A DNA stretch of 64,000 bases from JAVBJV01 sp031546815 (GCA_031546815.1 JAVBJV010000006.1:1-64000); one strand, 5' to 3'; counted from the first letter of the stretch, positions 1 through 9,308 are shown. Notes: generated by a model not told the origin, from the letters alone. Numbers and translations are program-made.

Positions 1-162
1 ATACTTAAGCATTTCGCATCCTAATAGGGGCGCCTTGTCCCCCCTTTTTCAAAACAGAACTAATAAACGTAAAGCACGGGGTCGGGGGCGCGGGCCGCCC
101 CCCGGCAGGGGCATGGGGACAGCGTCCCCATTGGGGGAACCGGGGGCGAAGCCCCCGATCTG
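1..162. other. Intergenic region with three GC-rich hairpins beyond prfB
   Basis: No gene is supported here. Three short perfect or near-perfect inverted repeats follow one another: 84-90 with 96-102, 114-120 with 124-130 (loop AGC), and 141-147 with 151-157 (loop GAA). The last lies 5 bases beyond the prfB stop codon on the minus strand, where it reads as a C(UUC)G-capped hairpin, so it could end prfB transcription. None is followed directly by a T-run on the minus strand, so the terminator role is inferred. Confidence 0.4.
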
Positions 163-1294
163 TCACTCCGCCTGCAACGATGCTTCGCTGCGCACTGCGC
201 TGACGCGGGCGGCGAGGGCGGCTGCCATGAAGTCGTCGATATCGCCATCCAGCACGGCGCTTGGGTTGCCGCGTTCCAGATTGGTGCGCAGGTCTTTGAC
301 CAACTGATAGGGTTGCAACACGTAGTTGCGGATCTGATGCCCCCAGCCGATATCGGTCTTCTGGCTGGCCATGTCGTTGGCGGCCTGTTCCTGCTTTTGC
401 AGCTCCATCTCGTACAGGCGGGCTTTCAGCATGCTCATCGCTTCGGCGCGGTTGCGATGCTGGCTGCGGTCGTTCTGGCAGGCGACGATGATGCCGCTGG
501 GAACGTGCGTGATACGGATGGCAGATTCCGTCTTGTTCACGTGCTGCCCGCCAGCACCCGAAGCGCGATAGGTATCGACCTTCAGGTCGGCGGGATTGAT
601 CTCGATCTCGATCGTGTCGTCAACGACGGGATAGACATAGACCGACGCGAACGATGTCTGGCGGCGCGCATTGGCATCGAACGGGCTGATGCGCACCAGG
701 CGGTGCACGCCGGATTCCGTCTTCAGCCAGCCATAGGCATTGGGGCCGTTCACCTGAATGGTGGCGGACTTGATACCGGCCTGATCGCCGTCCGACTGTT
801 CCAGCAGAGTCACTTTATAGCCACGACGTTCGCACCAGCGCGTGTACATGCGCAGCAGCATTTCCGACCAGTCCTGCGCTTCCACGCCACCAGCCCCGGA
901 ATTGATTTCGAGGAATGCGTCGTTGCCGTCCGCCTCGCCCGAGAGCAGGCTTTCGATCTCGCGGCGCTTGGCGTCGGCCGCCAGCGCCTGCAATGCGGCA
1001 ACCGCATCGTCGGCGAGCGAGGCTTCACCTTCCGCCTCGGCCAGCTCGATCATCTCGAGCGTGTCGGCGACGTCGGTTTGCAGCTTGATGACGCCTTCGG
1101 TCTTGTCGGCCAGCAGCGTGCGTTCGCGCATCAGCTTCTGGGCGAGTTCAGCGTTGTTCCAGAGACTTGGGTCTTCGGATTTGGCGTTCAGTTCGGCAAG
1201 ACGGGCAAGGGCGGCATCCCAGTCAAAGATGCCTCCTCAGCAGTGCAACCGACTGCTTGATCTGTTCGTGCAGAGCTTCTGCATCGGCGCGCAT
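163..1294 (-). CDS. prfB: Peptide chain release factor 2, with programmed +1 frameshift
   Basis: Release factor 2 ends translation at UGA and UAA codons. The zero frame starts at the ATG at 1294 and reads 23 codons before an in-frame TGA at 1225-1223. Shifting +1 at CTT-TGA-C continues in the long frame, giving 376 residues in total, a usual RF2 length. The product has the SPF anticodon-mimic tripeptide at about residues 203-205 and the peptidyl-hydrolysis GGQ motif at about 248-250. It lies 34 bp downstream of mrcA on the same strand. The frameshift signal is listed separately. An annotation starting at 1131 would lose the first 54 residues. Confidence 0.96.
1222..1237 (-). promoter_or_regulatory. 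prfB: prfB programmed +1 frameshift site
   Basis: On the minus strand AGGAGG (1237-1232) is followed by CAT, then the slippery CTT (1228-1226), the in-frame TGA (1225-1223) and C (1222). This has the canonical RF2 autoregulatory layout: an internal Shine-Dalgarno three bases before CTT-TGA-C. When RF2 is scarce the ribosome slips +1 and makes RF2. When it is abundant, translation stops after 23 codons. The sequence is direct; the mechanism is established for the prfB family. Confidence 0.95.
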
Positions 1295-1328
1295 GGCGTA
1301 ATATCTCCGGAAGTGGAGCGAAGCGGGC

Positions 1329-3875
1329 TTAGTATATCCCGCCTACGCCGCTGTCGAGTGGATTGACGGATGTCTGACCCTCGTCTGCGCCCAGCGCACC
1401 GCTGGCGCGCGGCGCATCGGGGCGCGAGGCAGGCCAACCGTTCCAGATCACACCTGCGGGCGGGCGGAACGGAATAGCGGGACGCCCCGCCATCACGCCA
1501 GCCATAAAGTCGCGGAAAATCGGCGCGGCCAGAACGCCACCGGCTTCATCGCTGCCCATCGGGGTCGGCGTGTCGAAGCCCACCCAGACAGACACCACGA
1601 GGTCCGGTGTGTAGCCGACGTACCAGGCATCCAGATAATCGTTGGTGGTGCCGGTCTTGCCTGCAATCACGCGGCCCAGCCCGGCGGCGGCGCGTGTGCC
1701 GGTACCGTTCATGGTCGCCATCTGCAGCATCATCGTCATCGTGTAGGCATCCATCGGCTTGGCAATCTGCGGGCGTTCATCCGCCAGCACCGGGAACTGG
1801 TCGGCCGAGCCATCGCAGCCCTGGCACGAACGCCCTGGCGCACGCCAAATCACCTGACCGTCGCGGTCCTGCACACTGTCGATCAGTGTGGGGATCACCT
1901 GCCGCCCGCCATTGGCGAACACGGCATAACCGCCCGCCATACGGATCGGCGTGGTTTCCACGGCCCCCAGCGCGGCCGGGAAAACCTGCATCATGTTATC
2001 GACCACGCCCAGACGATGCGCGGTCTCGGCAATCGCATCCAGCCCCACACGGTCGGCCAGACGAATGGTGATCAGGTTCAGCGACCGGGCCAGCGCCGAA
2101 TACAGCGGCAGCATGCCGTTAAAGTTCATGCTGTAGTTGTTGGGTCGCCAGACATTGCCATGCCCCAAATTCACCACGAACGGTGCATCGAGCATGGTTT
2201 CCGCCGGCGAGATCCCCTTCTCGATCGCCGTCATGTAAACGAACGGCTTGAACGAGGACCCCGGCTGACGCAGCGCCTGTGTCGCACGGTTGAACTGGCT
2301 TTCCTCGAACGACCAGCCGCCCGACAGAGCCTGCACACGCCCGGTTGCCGGGTCCAGCGCCACCAGAGCACCGCGGATCTGCGGAATCTGACGCAGGATC
2401 ACCCGGTCGGGGCGCGCCTGTGTGGCATTGCGCCCGGTTCCACCGGCAGCGGTCGGCGCAGGTTCGACCATCACCACATCGCCGGGCTTCAGCGCATCGG
2501 CCATCGTGCGCGGCGTGGGGCCGAACCGGCCGTTGACGCGCGGGCGCGCCCAGGTGGTATCAGACAGATAGATCGTACCAGCATGCGGCAACGGTGCGGC
2601 ATTGCTGCGCCCTGCCGGCATTTCGAGCCACATGACCTTGGCTTCAGTATTCTCGCTCTCCAGCACCACGGCCAGCTGCCAGCTGGGCAGCATTCCGGGC
2701 ACGCGTTCCATCGCACTGAGGCGCGGCAGCCATTCGGTGCGCAATCCGGCCCCGGCTTCGATGCGTGCCACCGGCCCGCGCCAGCCGCCCTTGCGGCGGT
2801 CGTACGAAATCAACGCATTGCGCAGCGCCCGGTCAGCATGCGCCTGCATCGCCGGGTTCAGCGTGGTGCGCACCAGCAACCCGCCCTGCGTCGTGCGCAC
2901 TTCACCGAATTGCGCAATCATCTGGCGGCGCACTTCCTCGGCGAAGTATCCGGCATCGGGGATGGTGTCGGGGCGGCGGAACGCGGATGGACGCAGCGGT
3001 TCAGCCTTTGCCGCAGCGGCCTGTTCGGGCGTAATCGCACGATCGTCGGCCATGCGGTCCAGCACCCAGTTCCGGCGCGCCACCGCTGCATCGGGGTTAT
3101 GGAACGGGTCGTAGTTGCTCGGCGCTTTCGGCAGAATGGCAAGGAACGCCGATTCAGCCAGCGTCAGGTCTTCCAGCGACTTGTTGAAATAGGCCTGCGC
3201 CGCAGCAGCCACACCGTAGGACCGCGCGCCCAGGAAAATCTCGTTCAGATAGAGTTCCAGAATACGCTGCTTGGGCAGAGCCTCTTCGATGCGCATGGCC
3301 AGAATGGCCTCGCGGATCTTGCGGGCGATACTGGTCTCGTTGGTCAGCAGCATGTTCTTGGCGACCTGCTGCGTGATGGTCGAAGCGCCCACCGGTCGCC
3401 GCCCCTGCCCGATCTGCTGCAGGTTGGTATAGACCGCACGCAGCACCGCCATCGGGTCCACGCCGCGATGGGTCCAGAAATTCTGGTCTTCCGCCGAGAT
3501 GAACGCCTGCTGCACCTGCGCCGGAATGGCGTCGATCGGCACAAAGATGCGGCGTTCGGTGGCCAGTTCGGCCAGCAGATGCGAGTCGCCCGCGTAGACG
3601 CGGCTCATCATCGCGGGCTGGTAATCGCGCAGCACCTCGAAATCGGGCAGGTCTTCGCTGTAGTGCTTCCAGATCATCCAGCCACCGACAGCGCCCCCCG
3701 CCGTGCCCAGCAGGGCCAGCGTGAACATCAGCCGCAGCAGGCCGAAGAACAGCCCCCCACGCCAGGGCTTGCGCGCGGGCTTGCGTTCCGGCCGCGGCTT
3801 CTTCTGCCGAGTGGGCTCGGGGGACGGAGTTACAGGCGGCGACAGGCGCGCGCCATCAGCACGGAGGTCAGACAT
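1329..3875 (-). CDS. mrcA: Penicillin-binding protein 1A (bifunctional class A PBP)
   Basis: This 848-residue protein polymerises lipid II and crosslinks peptidoglycan. A basic, proline-rich cytoplasmic tail of about 40 residues precedes one transmembrane helix (about 41-68). The GT51 glycosyltransferase domain follows, with catalytic Glu in the AEDQNFW motif near residue 129. The transpeptidase domain has SSFK near residue 540, SLN near 598 and KTGT near 740. An OB-like insert separates the two domains, as in other PBP1A proteins. It lies between amiC and prfB on the same strand, probably as part of one transcription unit. The ATG at 3875 follows a GGAG-like stretch in the preceding bases. 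Confidence 0.95.
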   Translation of the reverse strand: MSDLRADGARLSPPVTPSPEPTRQKKPRPERKPARKPWRGGLFFGLLRLMFTLALLGTAGGAVGGWMIWKHYSEDLPDFEVLRDYQPAMMSRVYAGDSHLLAELATERRIFVPIDAIPAQVQQAFISAEDQNFWTHRGVDPMAVLRAVYTNLQQIGQGRRPVGASTITQQVAKNMLLTNETSIARKIREAILAMRIEEALPKQRILELYLNEIFLGARSYGVAAAAQAYFNKSLEDLTLAESAFLAILPKAPSNYDPFHNPDAAVARRNWVLDRMADDRAITPEQAAAAKAEPLRPSAFRRPDTIPDAGYFAEEVRRQMIAQFGEVRTTQGGLLVRTTLNPAMQAHADRALRNALISYDRRKGGWRGPVARIEAGAGLRTEWLPRLSAMERVPGMLPSWQLAVVLESENTEAKVMWLEMPAGRSNAAPLPHAGTIYLSDTTWARPRVNGRFGPTPRTMADALKPGDVVMVEPAPTAAGGTGRNATQARPDRVILRQIPQIRGALVALDPATGRVQALSGGWSFEESQFNRATQALRQPGSSFKPFVYMTAIEKGISPAETMLDAPFVVNLGHGNVWRPNNYSMNFNGMLPLYSALARSLNLITIRLADRVGLDAIAETAHRLGVVDNMMQVFPAALGAVETTPIRMAGGYAVFANGGRQVIPTLIDSVQDRDGQVIWRAPGRSCQGCDGSADQFPVLADERPQIAKPMDAYTMTMMLQMATMNGTGTRAAAGLGRVIAGKTGTTNDYLDAWYVGYTPDLVVSVWVGFDTPTPMGSDEAGGVLAAPIFRDFMAGVMAGRPAIPFRPPAGVIWNGWPASRPDAPRASGALGADEGQTSVNPLDSGVGGIY

Positions 3876-3970
3876 GGTAGGGCATTTACACCAGCGCCTC
3901 GGAACACGGAACGTTGAAATGCACGCGCGGCAATTGTTTCATGGAAAAAGATTTAATGTTGCGGAAAAGA

Positions 3971-4810
3971 TTAGCCCGCATCAGCATCCACAACGCGGTT
4001 TTGCGCGGAAAACCAGGTATTTACCGCCCGCGACATGGCGGTCGCCACGCGCCTGCGATGGTCGGGGCGACGCAGGGCAGCTTCGTCCTGGCGATTCGAC
4101 ATGAATCCCATTTCCACCAGAATCGACGGAATATCCGGCGCTTTCAGCACGGCAAACGCCGCATGCCGCCCCGGGTTGGGCAACATCGGCAGATCGTTAT
4201 CCAGCGACGACACCATCTGGCGCTGGATTGTCGAGGACCCGGTAATCGTCTCGCGCCGCACCAGACTGGCCAGAATGCGCGCCACCTCCGGCGGATAATC
4301 CTCGAACCCCTGCCCGCCCAGACGGTTGACGCGGTTTTCGCGTCGGGCCAGCGCCGCCGACTGCGCATCCGATGCCCGCCCCGACAGCGTGTAGACCGAG
4401 GCCCCACGCACGCTCGGCCCATCCTCGATCGCGTCGGCATGCATCGAGATGAACAACGCCGCCCCCTTGCGCTGCGCAAAGGCCACGCGGGATTCCAGCG
4501 GCACGAACACGTCGCGCGTGCGGGTCAGCTCGACCCGGTATTTGCGGCTGGCCATCAACTGGCGTTTCAGTTCCTGCGCAACGGCAAGGACCACGGTTTT
4601 TTCATGCGTGCCGGAAATCCCGATCGCCCCGGGGTCGCGCCCGCCATGGCCGGGGTCCAGCACAATCATCGGGAGCTGTGCGGCGCGCGGTCGGGCGGCC
4701 GGCTGGTTGCGCCGTGTGGGCGCCGCCGCGGCGGAGGAAAGCTCTGCCGGGATCGCATAAGCAGCCGCTACACCGGCCCCAAAAAAGAATCTGCGTGTGA
4801 TCAGTGACAT
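3971..4810 (-). CDS. amiC: N-acetylmuramoyl-L-alanine amidase (Amidase_3)
   Basis: This 279-residue zinc amidase cleaves the peptide from MurNAc, usually at the division septum. The N-terminus has a TRRFFF twin-arginine motif followed by a hydrophobic alanine-rich stretch, so Tat export to the periplasm is likely, as for AmiA and AmiC. The Amidase_3 fold shows the metal ligands expected for the family: DPGHGG (His about 55), HEK (Glu about 70), SMHAD, and the catalytic Glu in VEMGF. There is no AMIN domain; the linker is short and rich in Ala, Pro and Arg. It is divergent from rne and leads into mrcA after 95 bp. The symbol reflects family membership; AmiA versus AmiC is not resolved. Confidence 0.9.
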   Translation of the reverse strand: MSLITRRFFFGAGVAAAYAIPAELSSAAAAPTRRNQPAARPRAAQLPMIVLDPGHGGRDPGAIGISGTHEKTVVLAVAQELKRQLMASRKYRVELTRTRDVFVPLESRVAFAQRKGAALFISMHADAIEDGPSVRGASVYTLSGRASDAQSAALARRENRVNRLGGQGFEDYPPEVARILASLVRRETITGSSTIQRQMVSSLDNDLPMLPNPGRHAAFAVLKAPDIPSILVEMGFMSNRQDEAALRRPDHRRRVATAMSRAVNTWFSAQNRVVDADAG

Positions 4811-5339
4811 GCAAGCTTCTTCTTACACCCAACCTTAATAAAAACCAAACCAGAACGACTTTTCCTTAATTATTTGCGTAGCGAGGCTTTTCCCCGCCTT
4901 CATTGTGTCCACTCGGCCACAGTTGAGCCGTTCAAATCTGTGTGAGTTTTTCCCAAACCAGTCCTTGCGGTATCATCCCCTTTCCGTCATGTTCCGAATG
5001 CCCCGGCGATGTGCCCGGGGGCGCGGCCCCTCGCCTGATCGCGACGGCAGCCCGCCCCGGTGCCCGAGGAACGGATGATGCGATCTCTGGATCGGCCCGT
5101 TGCTTGGCGTATGTCGCCCCGTGTCGCGCATGCTGCGCGCCGGGCCGTGCGGGGCGGACCAACCACCGGGCTTTCCCTTGGCCATTCAGCTCAGGAAAAT
5201 CCGCCTTAACAGGAATGATCCGCCGCTGTGACGACTGTTTTCGTCCCGCTGTGCCCCTGTTTGTCAATGGCGGCCATGCCCGGCCCCCTCACCGTTTGCC
5301 GCGCCCGCATTGCCGGAGCGCGCCGGAGTACACGCCTCA
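4811..5339. other. 529-bp divergent intergenic region, rne leader and amiC promoter side
   Basis: No coding gene is supported. The part nearest amiC (about 4830-4880) is A/T-rich, unlike the surrounding DNA, and probably holds promoters for the divergent genes, although I cannot fix a -35/-10 pair with confidence. The part nearest rne is very GC-rich and can fold. CGGCCCG at 5093-5099 pairs with CGGGCCG at 5141-5147 and encloses a smaller GCGCA/TGCGC hairpin. A long structured 5' leader fits the known autoregulation of rne in E. coli, but that link is inference here. Confidence 0.5.
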
Positions 5340-8300
5340 ATGAGCAAGCGTATGTTGATCGATGCCACGCACGCGGAAGAAACCCGCGTCGTGGTGATGG
5401 ATGGAAATCGCCTCGTCGACTTTGACGTCGAAACCTCGACCAAAAAGCAGAACAAAGGGAACATCTATCTCGCCAAGGTTGTCCGCGTAGAGCCGTCGCT
5501 TCAGGCGGCTTTTGTGGAATACGGTGGAAACCGTCACGGTTTCCTCGCCTTCAGCGAAATTCACCCCGACTATTATCAGATCCCGGTCGCAGACCGCGAA
5601 CGCCTGCTGGAAATGCAGGCCGAAGAACTGCGCCAGGAACAGGAACGCGAAGACCGCGAGTTCGAAGCTGGGGGCGAAGCTGCGCTGACGGCAACGCGCG
5701 CCCGCGACGCGCGCCCCAGCCATACGGTTGTGCACAGCTATGATGTGGCCAATGGCGACCAGCCGGACGTCGACATCGAAGTCGGCAAGTGGCTGCACCC
5801 GGTCGAGGCACCGCGCGCCCAGCCGATGGACGTTGCCGCGACCGACGACAGCATCGAGGCGGACACCACCGCCGACAGCGAAGCCGCGCAGGAATCGTCC
5901 GACAATAACGACGATGCCTCGGCCAGCAGCCAGACGGAAAACACCCTTGGCACACGCGTTGAAAGCGTTCTGTCGGAAGAAGACGCTCCGCCGCCGGAAA
6001 CTATGGGCGGTGACGCTTACGACGCCCGCAGCGAACGCCGCATTCCGCCGCGCTATCTGCGTAACTACAAGATTCAGGAAGTCATCCATCGTCGCCAGAT
6101 CCTGCTGATCCAGGTGGTGAAGGAAGAACGCGGCACCAAGGGTGCGGCGCTGACCACCTATATCTCTCTGGCTGGACGCTTCTCGGTGCTGATGCCGAAC
6201 AGCCCGCGCGGTGGCGGCATTTCACGCAAGATTACCTCGGCCGGCGATCGCAAGCGTCTGCGCGAAGTGATGGACGAACTCGCCCTGCCGAACAGCATGG
6301 GCATGATCGTGCGCACCGCGGGTGCCGGTCGCCCGAAGCCCGAGATCAAGCGCGACTGCGAATACCTGCTGCGCCTGTGGGATTCGATCCGCGAGACCAC
6401 CCTGGCCTCGAGCGCGCCTGCACTGATCCACGAAGAAGCCAACCTGATCAAGCGCGCCATCCGCGACGTCTACGACCGCGATGTCGAGGACATCACCGTG
6501 GAAGGCGAGGACGGGTATCGCGCCGCGCGTGACTACATGCGCATGCTGATGCCCAGCCACGTGAAGAAGGTGCAGATCCATCACGACGGCGGGTTACCGC
6601 TGTTCGCGAAGTCGGGCGTGGAAAACCAGCTCGACGCGATGCACTCGCCCACCGTGCAGCTGAAGTCGGGCGGCTATCTGGTCATCAACCAGACCGAAGC
6701 GCTGGTCGCGATCGACGTGAACTCGGGCCGTTCGACCCGTGAACGCGGGATCGAGGAAACCGCGCTGCGCACCAACATGGAAGCGGCGGAAGAAGCCGCG
6801 CGCCAGTTGCGTCTGCGCGATCTGGCCGGGCTGATCGTCATCGACTTCATCGACATGGAAGCGCGCAAGCACAACGCGATGGTCGAGCGCAAGTTGAAGG
6901 AAGCGCTGAAGCTCGACCGCGCGCGCATTCAGGTTGGCCATATCAGCCATTTCGGTCTGCTGGAAATGTCGCGTCAGCGTCTGCGCCCCAGCCTGTCGGA
7001 GTCGAACTTTATCCAGTGCCCGCATTGCCAGGGCACCGGCACGATCCGCAGCGTGGAAAGCAGCGCCGTGCACGTGCTGCGTGCCATCGAGGAAGAAGGT
7101 GGCAAGCGTCGCGCCAGCGAGATCCAGGTGCGGGTCGCGGGCGAGATTGCGTTCTATATCCTCAACCACAAGCGCGAACGCCTGGCCGAGATCGAAGACC
7201 GCTTCGGCATGAAGGTGGTGTTCCTGGCCGACGAGACCCTGCGCGCACCGGGCCTGAAGATCGAACGTCTGAAAGCGATGACGGAAGAACAGGCGGCCGA
7301 ACTGTCGCAGCGCGTGGTTCCGGAAATCGCCAGCATCGACGGCGATCTGGACGACGATATCTCGGACGACGACGATGACGCGGATGCCCCCACGGGCGAT
7401 GCCGCAACAACGGAAAGCGCGGAAGACGGTGAACGCCGCCGTCGCCGTCGCCGTCGCCGCCGTGGTGGCCGCCGCGATGATGCCAATGGTGATGCCGAAA
7501 CCTCGGACGAAGCCGGGGAAGAAGGCGAACAGGCTGCTGAAGGCGCCGCCAAGACCGCCGAGGCCGATGCGTCGGACGAAGAGGAAGCCGACACACCGCC
7601 TGCCCCCACCAGCGATGGCAAGGGCGACGAGGAAGGCCGCCGTCGCCGCCGTGGTCGCCGTGGTGGCCGTCGCCGTCGCCGTGACGACGAAGGCAGCAGC
7701 GAAGAAACCACCGCCCCCGCCGCGCTGAGCGAGGACGACGACGTACTGACGGCCCCCCCCGCTGCGGTGGCTCCGTATGCCGGACCTACGCCTGCGGATC
7801 CGTTTGGCGGTCAGGTCGATATCTTCGACGTGATGGACGCTGCGGAACGTGCCGCTGAAGTGCCTGTGGCGCCAGTTGCGAAAGCAATCCCCATCCAGAC
7901 AAGCGCCCCTGTCGCAGAGGCGGTCGTGGAAAGCACGGCCATGGAAGCGGAAGCGATCGCGGAAGAGGAACTGCTTCCTCCGGCTGAACTTGATGTTCCC
8001 GCCGAAGAGGAAGCCAAGCCGGCCAAGCGCGCCCGTTCACCCCGCTCGCCACGCACGCCGCGTGCGGTGAAGACGGCTGCAGAAAAAACCACCACGACGC
8101 GCCGTCCGCGCACCACCAAGGCCGCAGCAGCGGCCGAGGCAACCGCGCTGGAAGCCGCTGAAGCGCCTGTGGTTGCAGTGGCGAACCCGGTGGAAAACGT
8201 TCCGGCGAAGGCCGAGCCCGCCCCCGCCGTCACGATCCCCGAAGCGACGCTGCCGGAAGGCCCGATGGTTTCTCCGCCGGTGCAGCCCAAGGTGATCGAC

Positions 8301-8351
8301 ACCACGCCCAACCCGGACGCTCCCAAGCGCAAGGGCTGGTGGAAAGCCTGA
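5340..8351 (+). CDS. rne: Ribonuclease E
   Basis: This 1003-residue endoribonuclease handles mRNA decay and rRNA/tRNA processing. I chose the ATG at 5340 (N-terminus MSKRMLID) because it gives the standard RNase E beginning and follows GGAG at 5325-5328. The S1 region begins near residue 35 and carries a long acidic insertion (roughly 95-250) of the kind seen in alphaproteobacteria. The DNase I-like catalytic core has AIDVNSG near 457 and IDFIDM near 502, which supply the Mg-binding aspartates. A CPHCQG Zn-link lies near 560. The C-terminal half is low complexity: acidic tracts alternate with two arginine-rich blocks (about 700 and 770), the usual RNA-binding and degradosome scaffold. Confidence 0.96.
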   Translation: MSKRMLIDATHAEETRVVVMDGNRLVDFDVETSTKKQNKGNIYLAKVVRVEPSLQAAFVEYGGNRHGFLAFSEIHPDYYQIPVADRERLLEMQAEELRQEQEREDREFEAGGEAALTATRARDARPSHTVVHSYDVANGDQPDVDIEVGKWLHPVEAPRAQPMDVAATDDSIEADTTADSEAAQESSDNNDDASASSQTENTLGTRVESVLSEEDAPPPETMGGDAYDARSERRIPPRYLRNYKIQEVIHRRQILLIQVVKEERGTKGAALTTYISLAGRFSVLMPNSPRGGGISRKITSAGDRKRLREVMDELALPNSMGMIVRTAGAGRPKPEIKRDCEYLLRLWDSIRETTLASSAPALIHEEANLIKRAIRDVYDRDVEDITVEGEDGYRAARDYMRMLMPSHVKKVQIHHDGGLPLFAKSGVENQLDAMHSPTVQLKSGGYLVINQTEALVAIDVNSGRSTRERGIEETALRTNMEAAEEAARQLRLRDLAGLIVIDFIDMEARKHNAMVERKLKEALKLDRARIQVGHISHFGLLEMSRQRLRPSLSESNFIQCPHCQGTGTIRSVESSAVHVLRAIEEEGGKRRASEIQVRVAGEIAFYILNHKRERLAEIEDRFGMKVVFLADETLRAPGLKIERLKAMTEEQAAELSQRVVPEIASIDGDLDDDISDDDDDADAPTGDAATTESAEDGERRRRRRRRRRGGRRDDANGDAETSDEAGEEGEQAAEGAAKTAEADASDEEEADTPPAPTSDGKGDEEGRRRRRGRRGGRRRRRDDEGSSEETTAPAALSEDDDVLTAPPAAVAPYAGPTPADPFGGQVDIFDVMDAAERAAEVPVAPVAKAIPIQTSAPVAEAVVESTAMEAEAIAEEELLPPAELDVPAEEEAKPAKRARSPRSPRTPRAVKTAAEKTTTTRRPRTTKAAAAAEATALEAAEAPVVAVANPVENVPAKAEPAPAVTIPEATLPEGPMVSPPVQPKVIDTTPNPDAPKRKGWWKA

Positions 8352-8364
8352 GGCCAAACAATTC

Positions 8365-8400
8365 GGGGCGTATCGTTCACACGATACGCCCCGTTTCTTT
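8365..8400 (+). terminator. Rho-independent terminator of rne
   Basis: A perfect 12-bp stem (8365-8376 with 8381-8392) has a TCAC loop and is followed by GTTTCTTTT. It lies 13 bp beyond the rne stop codon. Confidence 0.9.
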
Positions 8401-8412
8401 TCGCGGATCGCC

Positions 8413-8556
8413 AGGACCGATCGACATTCAGTTCAGACCGAGCCGAAAACGGTGCTTGTCGAGAACCGGAGCGGAGCGGACTTAAGGTCCGTGAGTACCG
8501 GGCACGCAGAAAAGTGCCGTTTGCAGGCCAGTATGGGCTGAATGTCGATCGGTCCT
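8413..8556. repeat. 144-bp palindromic element with 19-bp perfect terminal inverted repeats
   Basis: Bases 8413-8431 are the exact reverse complement of 8538-8556. Inside, AAACGGTGCTT (about 8447-8457) can pair with AAGTGCCGTTT (about 8512-8522) using G-U wobbles. A central CGGAC/GTCCG hairpin has a TTAAG loop. The whole element can therefore fold as one long, branched hairpin in RNA or single-stranded DNA. It contains no ORF and sits between the rne terminator and an acetyltransferase gene. It could be a MITE-like or other dispersed palindromic repeat, or a structured RNA. No clear target-site duplication is visible, and I recognised no second copy in this window. Confidence 0.75.
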
Positions 8557-8659
8557 AAATCACCGCATCAGCGGAACGCCCCGAGGCTTTTATGGGGAAA
8601 CGTATGGTGGTGCTTCCCGAGACCCGGCGCGCAGCGCACGCTTGTCCGCCAGAACGCGT

Positions 8660-9199
8660 TTACGCACTGACACCACTTCCCGGACGCGGATGCACCCACA
8701 TCTGGCACGGCAGGCCGAGCAACTGATAGCGGCCTTCATTCACCGCGCCCAGGCGTTCTGCCAGACGCGCCGATGGGGTGTTCTCTTCCTTGATGAACGA
8801 CACCAGACGCGGCCAGCCGCGATTGGTGAAGGCCCAGTCGCGGGCGGCGCGGGCAGCTTCGGTCGCCAGGCCCTTGCCCCAGGCGCTGCGGGCCATCTGC
8901 CAGACCAGTTCGGGTTCGGGCCAGCCGGGTAGGTCCAGCACGCCGGTGCGGCCGATCAGCTTGCCGGTGGCAGCATCTTCCACCGCCCAGACGCCGTGGC
9001 CCTTCAACGCCCATTGTCCCAGTGCTACCGCCATCCCGGTCCAGATCTCGGCGGGGCTGCGCTGCACGACCACGCCCGGCCCGACGCCCAGATACTTCAG
9101 AACATCGGGATCGGTCTGGATGCTGGTCAGCAGTTCCAGATCATCCTCGCGGAAGGGGCGTAGAATCAGGCGTTCGGTGCGCAGGACTGGAATTTTCAT
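8660..9199 (-). CDS. GNAT-family N-acetyltransferase (RimJ/RimL-like)
   Basis: This 179-residue protein begins IPVLRTERLILRPF, the typical start of the Acetyltransf_3 / RimJ-RimL subgroup. It continues with the acetyl-CoA-binding region around WGKGLATEAARAARDWAF and the later SxRLAERLG segment. It probably transfers acetyl from acetyl-CoA to an amine; the acceptor is not predictable. I chose the ATG at 9199 because upstream in-frame codons are not GNAT-like. The gene is divergent from the small membrane protein at 9309. Confidence 0.85.
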   Translation of the reverse strand: MKIPVLRTERLILRPFREDDLELLTSIQTDPDVLKYLGVGPGVVVQRSPAEIWTGMAVALGQWALKGHGVWAVEDAATGKLIGRTGVLDLPGWPEPELVWQMARSAWGKGLATEAARAARDWAFTNRGWPRLVSFIKEENTPSARLAERLGAVNEGRYQLLGLPCQMWVHPRPGSGVSA

Positions 9200-9308
9200 A
9201 CAGCCAGCATGGCACAGAGATCTGCGTCCGTCTCGGGTATTTCGCATGGACAGTATACGCGTTTCACGAGACAATTCACGAAAGAGCATCCTGTAACAGG
9301 AGAACATC

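Noticed and set aside
2016..3917. Long plus-strand reading frame of 633 codons opposite mrcA
   Set aside because: It is antisense to a clear penicillin-binding protein, is rich in Arg, His and Pro as expected of a shadow of high-GC codons, and has no recognisable domain.
7430..7700. Short tandem CGC/CGT repeats that look like a repeat array
   Set aside because: They encode arginine tracts in the RNase E tail, in frame and of irregular length; they are not a CRISPR or other array.
8557..8659. Possible target-site duplication at the end of the palindromic element
   Set aside because: The flanking bases on the two sides do not match beyond one or two positions.
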